Part shown: piece after piece, positions 34,827 to 41,952 of the stretch | Position numbering within the stretch: the first letter of the stretch is position 1 | Layout of the letters: every line of letters starts with the position of its first letter | Assembly (NCBI GenBank): GCA_029261575.1 | Contig: JAJDBD010000082.1 | Coordinates: forward strand, 1-48,702 | Direction of reading: 5' to 3' | Length of the DNA: 48,702 bases | From: Nitrospinaceae bacterium | Lineage (GTDB): Bacteria > Nitrospinota > Nitrospinia > Nitrospinales > JACRGP01 | Translations under genes and position numbers: made by a program | The notes under the pieces: model-generated | Database searches by the model: none | Told to the model about the DNA's origin: nothing | Seen by the model: only the letters and a program-made list of their open reading frames with translations

Positions 34827-34967
34827 AACCTGCCGCGAAAAGGCAGTTACGATTACGCCGAGGACATGAAACAACAGGAAGCAAAGAAAAAGAAAAAAGT
34901 CTGACGGCTAGCAGACACAATCGCCGAATAGGGAAAAGGCCGCCGGTTTCCGGTGGTCTTTTTTTAT
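34827..34967 (+). pseudogene. Duplicated tatA 3' end (141 bp direct repeat, right copy)
   Basis: This copy of 32016-32156 carries the last 26 codons of tatA without a start codon. It begins 17 bases after the stop of the methyltransferase gene and ends 43 bases before the alanine-dehydrogenase-like gene. The coding block is identical to tatA for 75 bases, whereas seven of the remaining 63 downstream bases differ. Confidence 0.9.
34933..34966 (+). terminator. Intrinsic terminator, copy behind the betaine methyltransferase
   Basis: A GGCCGCCGG stem with two changed pairs relative to 32122-32156 (GGTGGTC on the 3' arm, G-U pairs preserve the stem), followed by T7. It ends the transcript of the methyltransferase gene at 33965. 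Confidence 0.75.
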
Positions 34968-35010
34968 TGCGCGAGTCCGGCAGGACTCTCTCGCTTCAAA
35001 AGAGCCTTAT

Positions 35011-36426
35011 ATGACTTTGTCTTCACAAAAATTTTCATCCATAGCGCTCGCAAAAGAAATAGAGTCTCCAGAAAATCCTGGGGCGTTGGAAAAACGCGTG
35101 GCTCTGACGCCGACGGACGTCGGCAAGCTCGCTCAAGCGGGCGTTCAGGTTTACGTTGAATACGGGGCGGGAGAGGGCGTTGGATTCAGCGATCGCGAGT
35201 ACGAGCAAAATAACGCCGTCATGCAAACGCCGGAGCAAATTTATCGGGATAAGGGGCTCATCATCAAGTTTAAGGGACCATCGCTCGCTTCTATTGAAGA
35301 GATGCGCGAAGGATGCGCCTTATTCTGCATGGCGCATTTTCATTCTTATCCGGATCGGGCGAAAGCGCTTCAGGATCGGCGCATCAATGTCATTGCCATG
35401 GAAGAAATATGCGAATCGCCAAAGGTCAATTTAGAGAGGGATATTCTTGGACGCCTGGCTATGGCCAAGGCTTTAGAGCCATTTCTTGAAGAAAATACCA
35501 TGGGCGGCGTGCAGGTCAGGGTCGTTGGATGGAGCGACCGACTGCGCAGCGCTATCCGCCGTTGCGGTAATCGCAACCCCCGCTCGTTGCAGATCGTCCA
35601 GCCAACGCTTTCCTTTGAAGATCTGGATGCGGTTGGACCGACGGCCTTATATTTTTATGACAGTCAAAGCTTTGAAGATCGGCAAGGCGTTCTGGCTGAG
35701 CTGAAAAACAACGGCGCGCACATTTTTGATCTTTATGAATTTGAACGGCAGTATGGCGAGCAGGCCATTACGGCTTATCGCGCGAGCCACCCACCCCTGG
35801 AATTTGGATTGCGCCGTATCCAGTGCCTGCATGAAACCGGTCGGGCAGGCGCCCGGTATGGCGTGGAATTGTTGAAAGCGAACAAACCCGCCCTGGATAT
35901 TACGAATGCAAAGGCGGTTATTCTTGGTTATGGAAACGTGGGGCAAGGGGCGTTGCATGAACTGTATCGCCAGGGGATCAAAGCGATCCATGTGCTGGGT
36001 CGCTCGCATACTTCCAAGGGTTGCATTGATTCTTGGCTAAAGGACGTCGACCTGGTGGTGAACGGCGCGGAACAACCTCCGGAGCTACGGGGCGTAAATT
36101 TTTTGATTAGCAATCGACACTTGGAAGAGATTGTTCCCGATCAGTCCGTGGTTATCGACCTGGTGGGGGGCAGCGCCACGAATCGAAGCCCCGTGGAAGC
36201 CGTTGTCAGTTGCAGTTTTCTGACGGAGCCGCATTTTGTGCGGGACGGCGTCACCGTTTCGGCTTTATGGGGATGGCCGATGATGGGCATGATGCGGGAG
36301 ACCGCGATTCGCTACTCTGGGCAAATCGTCGACGTCCTGATCGGCCAGGAAAAACTCATCGGCGGACTTCATTCGCTAACTCCCGGCGTCCAGCGCGCGC
36401 TGGTCTGCGGCCCTTTTAATCAGTAA
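35011..36426 (+). CDS. Alanine dehydrogenase/PNT-like Rossmann protein (extended)
   Basis: A 471-residue protein. Residues about 14-160 form the AlaDH/PNT N-terminal domain (KEIESPENPGALEKRVALTP, GAGEGVGFSD, IKFKGPSL). The Rossmann part is at about 300-420 (KAVILGYGNVGQGALHEL), followed by SVVIDLVGGSA and TVSALWGWPMMGM near the C-terminus. Canonical alanine dehydrogenases are about 370 residues. The extra 100 lie between the two domains (about 165-285), as in saccharopine/lysine-oxoglutarate-reductase-like relatives. Substrate unknown; an NAD(P)-dependent amino-acid oxidation is likely. It follows tatA in the ancestral order if the islet 32157-34967 is removed. Confidence 0.75.
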   Translation: MTLSSQKFSSIALAKEIESPENPGALEKRVALTPTDVGKLAQAGVQVYVEYGAGEGVGFSDREYEQNNAVMQTPEQIYRDKGLIIKFKGPSLASIEEMREGCALFCMAHFHSYPDRAKALQDRRINVIAMEEICESPKVNLERDILGRLAMAKALEPFLEENTMGGVQVRVVGWSDRLRSAIRRCGNRNPRSLQIVQPTLSFEDLDAVGPTALYFYDSQSFEDRQGVLAELKNNGAHIFDLYEFERQYGEQAITAYRASHPPLEFGLRRIQCLHETGRAGARYGVELLKANKPALDITNAKAVILGYGNVGQGALHELYRQGIKAIHVLGRSHTSKGCIDSWLKDVDLVVNGAEQPPELRGVNFLISNRHLEEIVPDQSVVIDLVGGSATNRSPVEAVVSCSFLTEPHFVRDGVTVSALWGWPMMGMMRETAIRYSGQIVDVLIGQEKLIGGLHSLTPGVQRALVCGPFNQ

Positions 36427-36462
36427 ACGCCCGCCTCCTACCTCCTGCTTCTGTCATGGAAA

Positions 36463-36726
36463 GAGAGCTTTGCGTAAGTAAAAATTTACGTTTCAAATGG
36501 TTCGTTAAACAAAATAGGAAGGCCTGCGGCCTCATGAATCCCCCTCATCCTCGCCTTCTCCCGCGAGGGGAGAAGGGAAGGTTTGCTCCAGGTTTGGCGC
36601 TGGTTTGAAGCGCGGCGCCGAAAAAAAATCTTTAATAATTCCTCTCCCTCGACGGGAGAGGACATAGGTGAGGGTGATCAATATTTTTCATTTGTTTCGT
36701 TAAAAATCGACTTATGCAAAGCTCTC
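36463..36726 (+). mobile_element. MITE-like element, copy 2, with intact terminal inverted repeats
   Basis: A 264-base element bounded by GAGAGCTTTGCGTAAGT (36463-36479) and ACTTATGCAAAGCTCTC (36710-36726), which are inverted repeats with 16 of 17 matches. Inside are two pyrimidine/purine hairpins (CTTCTCCC..GGGAGAAG and CCTCTCCC..GGGAGAGG). The same element is present in reverse at 1-238. No transposase is encoded. Target-site duplication is not clear. Confidence 0.85.
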
Positions 36727-36758
36727 CATGCAAAAAGGGTCTCGCTTGTAAGACAAAC

Positions 36759-36792
36759 TTGACGGATGGTGGGAAATTTGTCACCATATAAC
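36759..36792 (+). promoter_or_regulatory. Operator-like inverted repeat before the orphan antitoxin
   Basis: ATGGTG (36766-36771) and CACCAT (36782-36787) form a perfect 6-base inverted repeat with a 10-base spacer. TTGACG (36759-36764) just before it could be a -35. Antitoxins of this type usually bind such sites to repress their own operon. Confidence 0.5.
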
Positions 36793-36793
36793 A

Positions 36794-37135
36794 ATGAGTA
36801 AGAAAGAAAAAATTGAAGCGGTTCATGGAAGCGGAAATGTCTTTAGGGATTTTGGAGAACCCAATGCGGATATAGAACAACTCAAAGCCATATTAGCGGC
36901 GAAAGTCATTGGGATTCTGGACCGCCGTAAGCTCTCGACGCGAAAAGCCGAAAGCCTAACCGGCGTGGATCACAGTGAATTTGTCAAAATACGAAACGTT
37001 AATTTGGACCGTTTTACCGTTGATCGGTTGATATCCGTTTTAAATAAACTAGATCAACAGGTGGACGTGAAAGTAAAAGTCCAAAGTCGTCCGCAAAAAA
37101 GAATCAAACGAGAGGCGACAATGGCCGGATTGTAG
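36794..37135 (+). CDS. XRE-family antitoxin-like regulator without its toxin
   Basis: A 113-residue protein of the HigA2-type/HTH_37 helix-turn-helix group (GNVFRDFGEPNADIEQLKA at 13-31, then KLSTRKAESLTGVDHSEFVKIRN). Such proteins are normally the second gene of a toxin-antitoxin pair with a RelE/Gp49-type toxin just upstream. Here that place is taken by a MITE (36463-36726), and no toxin gene is seen on either side. It still has an operator-like inverted repeat and ATG context, so it is probably expressed and autoregulated as an orphan. The basic tail (QSRPQKRIKREA) could add DNA contacts. Confidence 0.75.
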   Translation: MSKKEKIEAVHGSGNVFRDFGEPNADIEQLKAILAAKVIGILDRRKLSTRKAESLTGVDHSEFVKIRNVNLDRFTVDRLISVLNKLDQQVDVKVKVQSRPQKRIKREATMAGL

Positions 37136-37198
37136 TCGCATATAGGGGGGAGTGTCTTGGTGAAACGGGAAGGCTAACTTGGATTATGTAGAATATAT

Positions 37199-37468
37199 TC
37201 ATTGGTCACGAATTTTAACGCATATGGGGCATTCTTCGCTGAGGTAGTTGTCATTTACATTTTGAATAGTATCGGTCATATGTCTTCTGTTGCTAAATAA
37301 TTCCTGAAAATTATTATCTCTGCTGAATTTTCCATTGGCCAGCTTGTATGCCGCAGACGATTCTTCATTCCCTCGGAAAATGATTTCGTGGTACATACAT
37401 TTTTTTAAGACACCGCTCTCAAGCAAAATTTCTTCTGCGATGTCGTCTTTTGCTTCGTTAATAGCCAT
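37199..37468 (-). CDS. Hypothetical protein in the accessory zone
   Basis: An 89-residue acidic protein (MAINEAKDDIAEEILLESGV at the N-terminus; closing CPIC motif in EECPICVKIRDQ). It contains no membrane segment. I do not recognise it; proteins with a similar start occur beside toxin-antitoxin genes, but this is not secure. A six-codon frame (37468-37488) with a good AGGAGA site ends in TAATG, overlapping this start codon, so translation may depend on coupling. The gene itself has no Shine-Dalgarno at the right distance. Confidence 0.55.
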   Translation of the reverse strand: MAINEAKDDIAEEILLESGVLKKCMYHEIIFRGNEESSAAYKLANGKFSRDNNFQELFSNRRHMTDTIQNVNDNYLSEECPICVKIRDQ

Positions 37469-37704
37469 TATGGTTTTTGCGTACCCATATTCTCTCCTAG
37501 ATTAAAAAAGGTAGTTTCCATTGAATGAATAAAATCTTAAATGTGCGCTGTCAAGCCGACTAGAAAAAATAGGTTTCCAAAAAATTAGGGTCTGAAAAAG
37601 TGCGATGAAAGTCGGCTAAAATAGCATTCAAGAGGGCAGGGGAAGCGGCAAACAGCGCCATCGCTGTTACCCGACGACCGATCAACTTCTTAACCGTTGT
37701 CCCG

Positions 37705-37998
37705 CTAAGCCCCAATGGCTTGCAAAGGACGGACCTTAATTTCGGCCGCGTCTTTCCGCGCTTGCGCGAGATCGTAGACGGTTTGCGCGGCCAACCATGC
37801 CCGTGCCGTGCTCCATCCCATCTTTTCCAGCCGAATAGCCATTTCCGGCGAAATACCGGCATGGCCGTGGATCACGCGCGACAGAGTATGACGGGCAACG
37901 CCTAGCCGGGTAGCTGCCTCCGTCACGGATAGCCCCAAAGGATCAAGACAGGCGCTTTTGATTGAGCGACCGGGATGCGGCGGGTTTTTCATACTCAT
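37705..37998 (-). CDS. higA: HigA-family antitoxin
   Basis: A 97-residue HigA-type antitoxin with an XRE helix-turn-helix ([24 protein letters not shown], about residues 22-45, shown in part) and the typical [17 protein letters not shown] start. It neutralises HigB and represses the operon. AGGAG overlapping the higB stop (TAGGAG) lies eight bases before the ATG at 37998. It lies 11 bases downstream of higB. The C-terminus ends at 37705. The remaining sequence to 37560 has only an out-of-frame open stretch that I do not call. Confidence 0.9.
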   Translation of the reverse strand: MSMKNPPHPGRSIKSACLDPLGLSVTEAATRLGVARHTLSRVIHGHAGISPEMAIRLEKMGWSTARAWLAAQTVYDLAQARKDAAEIKVRPLQAIGA

Positions 37999-38009
37999 TT
38001 CATCGTCTC

Positions 38010-38288
38010 CTAATGGTAATCAATTAAATTAACGTCTAATGCCTCTCCGTCTTTAAAGCGGAAGATGATGCGCCAATTGCCGGATACCTTCACACTCCAA
38101 AAACCTTTGAAGTTTCCTTTCAATGGGTGAAGGTTGTAACCCGGCTTATCGAGGTCTTGCGGTTTTTCCGCGATATCCAGAAACGCAAGGATATCTTCGA
38201 TCGACTCAAGCTGGTCTGCTCGGACTTTGCTTTGATCGCCTCGTTCATAAAGCTTTTTAAATCCCCGGTGCTTAAACGTTCTTATCAT
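38010..38288 (-). CDS. higB: HigB/RelE-type toxin
   Basis: A 92-residue RelE-fold mRNA interferase that cleaves mRNA on the ribosome. Family blocks include the N-terminal [14 protein letters not shown], the central [24 protein letters not shown] and the terminal [19 protein letters not shown], shown here split by domain. Length and toxin-first order are typical of higBA. A promoter at 38294-38322 puts the start of transcription at or very near the ATG, so the mRNA may be leaderless. Complete and apparently functional. Confidence 0.9.
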   Translation of the reverse strand: MIRTFKHRGFKKLYERGDQSKVRADQLESIEDILAFLDIAEKPQDLDKPGYNLHPLKGNFKGFWSVKVSGNWRIIFRFKDGEALDVNLIDYH

Positions 38289-38293
38289 ATTTT

Positions 38294-38322
38294 ATTGTAT
38301 CGCGTATCGGAACGTGCGTCAA
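38294..38322 (-). promoter_or_regulatory. Predicted sigma-70 promoter of higBA
   Basis: On the minus strand: -35 TTGACG (38317-38322), a 17-base spacer and -10 TACAAT (38294-38299). Only five bases separate the -10 from the higB ATG. Confidence 0.65.
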
Positions 38323-38529
38323 TTTTTAGGGGTAAACGGCGCAGATCAGAGTTGGATTCCCGACCGCCCTATTTTGTTATATTACCGATGACCGCAAGTT
38401 GTCATACGGGGAATCTCGGCTTCATTTTTCCTGCGACGCGATCTACTTTTTTTACGGAATAGATTGCATGCGTGGAAGTAGGGATAGAATTAATGCGTCT
38501 TGACCCTGAATTTGGCTGGGGTTTGTTTT

Positions 38530-38838
38530 TCAGGTCCAGGGTTCTTGCAGGTTTTCCATGGTCCAGCGGGTGAGGCCGTCGACGTCCTTGTAAATCCCTC
38601 CGGTGAAAAAATTGAAGGGATCGAAAAACCGGATACCTTTTTCCGGGTCGATTTCGAAATTCACGTTATTGGCCTGTTGCGGAACCTGTTTGCATTCCAG
38701 AAATTTCTCCCCGTCAACTTTGGACAGATTGAATAATTCCTCCATGGTCTCCGGCGAATAATCGTTTTTCTCGACGAGCAGACGGACTTTTTCCATGACG
38801 ACTTTTACTTCTTCGTCCGTCAAATGATTCATTTTCAT
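38530..38838 (-). CDS. Hypothetical protein behind the nuo operon
   Basis: A 102-residue soluble, acidic protein (MKMNHLTDEEVKVVMEKVRL at the N-terminus, closing RWTMENLQEPWT). It is not recognised. GGGAG lies seven bases before the ATG at 38838. It starts 86 bases after the stop of nuoN on the same strand and could be read through from the nuo transcript, but there is no evidence that it belongs to complex I. The 241 bases between it and higB (38289-38529) hold the higBA promoter and nothing else I can support. Confidence 0.55.
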   Translation of the reverse strand: MKMNHLTDEEVKVVMEKVRLLVEKNDYSPETMEELFNLSKVDGEKFLECKQVPQQANNVNFEIDPEKGIRFFDPFNFFTGGIYKDVDGLTRWTMENLQEPWT

Positions 38839-38924
38839 TGCGTGACTCCCAAAATGCCGGGTAACAAAAAGACGTTCTAATTATATTGGATGTCCGGGGA
38901 GAACAAAAGGTTTAGACGGGCGTG

Positions 38925-40355
38925 TTACTGGGCGAGGGCGATGACCGGTCCCGGAAAAATCCCCAACTGAATAGTTCCCAATACGGCGATGGCCACCACC
39001 AGCAGGGCGTAAGGGCTGAGTGTGGGCTGAAATTCCACTTTCTGATCCGTCATGTACATATAAACGATGACCTTCAGGTAGTAGTAAAAGGAGATCGCCG
39101 AGTTGAGCACGGCCAGGACGACCAGAGTCACATATCCCTCCTGGAGAGCGGCGGAAAAAACGTAGAATTTCCCCACGAATCCGGCGAACGGCGGCAACCC
39201 TCCAAGCGATAATAGAAAGATCGCCATGCTCAGGGCCAGAAGGGGATGCTTGTACCCCAGTCCGGAATAGTTTTCCATTTCCAAATTCTCGTTGCCTTTG
39301 CGACCCAGGATGATAACGATTCCAAAGACGCCGAACGTCGTGAAAAGATAGGTCAGCATATAAAAAAGCAGGCTGGAGGCGCCGAGGCTGTTCCTCGCAA
39401 TGATGGCGATGAGAAGATAGCCCGCGTGGGAAATGCTGGAATAGGCCAGCAGGCGTTTGATATTGGTTTGCATGATGGCGCCCAGATTGCCGATGAACAT
39501 GCTGAGCACGGCGACGACCATCAACGCCATTTCCCAGGAGGCGGCGACGCCGTGAAACCCGTCGGCAAACACCCGATAAAATGCGGCTAAAACGGCGGCT
39601 TTCGGTCCTACCGCCATGAAGGCGGTGATGGGCGTTGGCGCGCCTTGATAAACGTCCGGCGCCCACATGTGGAACGGAACCGCAGCGACTTTGAATCCGA
39701 ATCCGATCAGCAATAGAACGATCCCGCCAAGCAGGATCGCCTGGCTCTTCACCCCGCCGGCGACAATGGTAGATGAAATTCCCGCAAGCTTGGTGGTTCC
39801 CGTGGCTCCGTATATCATTGCCATTCCGTACAACAAAAATCCCGTGGCGAAGGCGCCGAGTAAAAAGTATTTCAACGCCGCTTCGTTGGAACGTTGATCC
39901 GTCCTTCTGATTCCCGCCAAAATGTATAACGAGATCGAAACTATTTCTATCCCCAGAAAAATCATGATCATATCCGTGGAAGAGCACAGCAAAATCATCC
40001 CCACGGTGCAGAACAGGATGAGGGCGTAATACTCCCCGATCTTGATTCCTTCCTGCTCGTTGTAGTTTATTGAAAGCAGAATGGCCAGGGAGGAACTGAT
40101 CGCGAATATGAAAGTGAAAAAGATCGAGAAATTATCGACCACATAGGCGCCATTGAACGAGGAGACGGGCAAATCGGCGTGTCCAAAAGAGCACAGGGCG
40201 GAAACGACCAGGCCGGCAATGCTGATATAGGCCAAAATGGTTTTGTTTTTTCCGATGAACAGATCCAGAATCAGGACGCCCATGGCAAAGACGCTGAGGA
40301 CCAGTACGGGCGCCAGGCTGACCAGATCAATTTCAGGGGCGGGGATCATGTCCAT
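38925..40355 (-). CDS. nuoN: NADH-quinone oxidoreductase subunit N
   Basis: A 476-residue antiporter-like membrane subunit of respiratory complex I (about 14 helices), which helps couple quinone reduction to proton pumping. Recognisable blocks are FLGIEIVSISLYILAGIRR (with the key Glu), LLGGIVLLLIGFGFKVAAVPFHMW split across two helices (the Lys in GFKVAAVPFH) and MQTNIKRLLAYSSISHAGY. It is the last subunit of the operon, with a 15-base gap after nuoM. Length typical. Confidence 0.95.
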   Translation of the reverse strand: MDMIPAPEIDLVSLAPVLVLSVFAMGVLILDLFIGKNKTILAYISIAGLVVSALCSFGHADLPVSSFNGAYVVDNFSIFFTFIFAISSSLAILLSINYNEQEGIKIGEYYALILFCTVGMILLCSSTDMIMIFLGIEIVSISLYILAGIRRTDQRSNEAALKYFLLGAFATGFLLYGMAMIYGATGTTKLAGISSTIVAGGVKSQAILLGGIVLLLIGFGFKVAAVPFHMWAPDVYQGAPTPITAFMAVGPKAAVLAAFYRVFADGFHGVAASWEMALMVVAVLSMFIGNLGAIMQTNIKRLLAYSSISHAGYLLIAIIARNSLGASSLLFYMLTYLFTTFGVFGIVIILGRKGNENLEMENYSGLGYKHPLLALSMAIFLLSLGGLPPFAGFVGKFYVFSAALQEGYVTLVVLAVLNSAISFYYYLKVIVYMYMTDQKVEFQPTLSPYALLVVAIAVLGTIQLGIFPGPVIALAQ

Positions 40356-40370
40356 AACGTTTCCAGTTTA

Positions 40371-41942
40371 TTAATGACTTTTCTTATGAGTTTGTTTTTC
40401 AATTTTTTTCAACGCCTTGTCAATCTTGACCGAAGCGTGCTGGCCGCCCGCTTTTCCAGGGCGAAAATTGTCCGGATGGACAACGGAGACCAGGTGGCTC
40501 ACGGACGCGTCAAAGGTTTTCAAAAACGGTTTCGGGTACAAGCCGATCCAGAAAACCAGAACAATCATCGGAGCGATCAATATTTTTTCTCGTAAGTCCA
40601 GGTCCGTCAGTTTTTCGTTTTCAGGGTTGTTGGATTGCATGAACATGACCCTTTGGAACATCCAAAGCATGTAGCAGGCGGCAAGTATAACGCCCAGAGC
40701 CGCTCCCGCGGCATACATCTTATTGACCTGGAACATGCCCAGGAGGATCAAAAACTCTCCGACAAAGCCATTCATCCCCGGCAGTCCGATGGACGACAGG
40801 GTGAGGATCATGAAACAAACGGCGAATTTGGGCATGTAATTCGTGATCCCGCCAAACTCCTTGATCTCCCGGGTATGTCGCCTGTCGTAAATCACCCCGA
40901 CGAGAAAAAAGAGCGCGCCGGTGCTGATACCGTGATTCAGGTTTTGCAACAGGGCGCCTTGCAGTCCGTATTCGTTGAGCGCAAAGATCCCGAGCATGAC
41001 GAATCCCAGATGGCTGACGCTGGAATAGGCGACCAGCTTTTTCAAGTCCTCCTGGACCATGGCCACCAGGGCGCCGTAGACGATTCCGATGATGGAGAGA
41101 ACGGCTATAAAGGGTATGAATTCGTTGCTGGCGTGGGGGAGCAAGGGCAGGTTGAAGCGCAGGAAGCCGTAAGTTCCCATCTTCAGCAAAACGCCCGCCA
41201 GAATAACGCTCCCCGCCGTAGGCGCTTCCACGTGGGCGTCCGGCAACCAGGTATGGAAAGGAAACATGGGCACCTTGATGGCGAAGGCCAGGAAAAACGC
41301 CATCCACAACCATTTCTGCGTCCCCAGGTCTACGTCCAGGTGTTGGGTGATGTATATCAAGTCCGTGGTGAAAACGCCGGTGGCGTCTTTGACGATAAAA
41401 TAAATCCAGATGATGGCCACCAGCATGAGCAGGGAGCCGACGGCGGTGTACAGGAAGAATTTGACTGCGGCATAGATTCGGCGCGGGCCGCCCCACACTC
41501 CGATAATGATGTACATGGGCACCAGTTGGAATTCCCAGAATACATAGAACAGGAACAGGTCGAGCGCGATGAAGACTCCCAACATGCCGGTCCCTAAGGC
41601 CAGCATGGCCATCATGTACTCTCTCACGTGCTTTTTAACATTCCAGGAAACCAGAATGGAAAACGCCGTTAGAAAGGTGGTCATCACGTACAACAGCAGG
41701 GAAATGCCGTCGATGCCGACATGATAATTGACGCCCCAGGCCGCGATCCATGAAGCGTTGAATTCAAACTGCATGGCGTGGGTGGTGTTGTCAAACCCCA
41801 TCCACAATCCCAGAGAGAGAACAAAATCGACGAGCGCGATTCCCAACGCCGCCTGCTTGATAGTTCCCTCGTTTTCCTTGGGAATAAAAGCCAGAGCGAA
41901 GGCGCCCAGTAAAGGCAAAAATGTAACAAAAGTCAGAAACAT
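40371..41942 (-). CDS. nuoM: NADH-quinone oxidoreductase subunit M
   Basis: A 523-residue proton-pumping subunit of complex I. The helix with the essential glutamate reads LFYVFWEFQLVPMYIIIG (about 131-148), followed by the lysine-containing AIKVPMFPFHTWLPDAHVEA and the conserved VQEDLKKLVAYSSVSHLGF. About 14 membrane helices. It begins 10 bases after nuoL ends and 15 before nuoN. Basic C-terminal tail (KKIEKQTHKKSH). Confidence 0.95.
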   Translation of the reverse strand: MFLTFVTFLPLLGAFALAFIPKENEGTIKQAALGIALVDFVLSLGLWMGFDNTTHAMQFEFNASWIAAWGVNYHVGIDGISLLLYVMTTFLTAFSILVSWNVKKHVREYMMAMLALGTGMLGVFIALDLFLFYVFWEFQLVPMYIIIGVWGGPRRIYAAVKFFLYTAVGSLLMLVAIIWIYFIVKDATGVFTTDLIYITQHLDVDLGTQKWLWMAFFLAFAIKVPMFPFHTWLPDAHVEAPTAGSVILAGVLLKMGTYGFLRFNLPLLPHASNEFIPFIAVLSIIGIVYGALVAMVQEDLKKLVAYSSVSHLGFVMLGIFALNEYGLQGALLQNLNHGISTGALFFLVGVIYDRRHTREIKEFGGITNYMPKFAVCFMILTLSSIGLPGMNGFVGEFLILLGMFQVNKMYAAGAALGVILAACYMLWMFQRVMFMQSNNPENEKLTDLDLREKILIAPMIVLVFWIGLYPKPFLKTFDASVSHLVSVVHPDNFRPGKAGGQHASVKIDKALKKIEKQTHKKSH

Positions 41943-41952
41943 TGTGATGCGC

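Noticed and set aside
37560-37862. Open frame of 100 codons overlapping higA
   Set aside because: Its first half is a frame shadow of higA and it has no ribosome binding site; only the part beyond the higA stop is unexplained and shows no recognisable pattern.
38881-39987. Long open frame (368 codons) in another frame of nuoN
   Set aside because: It lies inside the clearly conserved nuoN gene on the same strand, has Arg/Gly/His-rich composition typical of shadow frames in GC-rich genes, and no homology is seen.
40635-41597. Open frame of 320 codons antisense to nuoM
   Set aside because: It is the mirror of a hydrophobic membrane gene, giving an Asp/Glu/His/Gln-rich chain; conserved nuoM motifs settle the coding strand.
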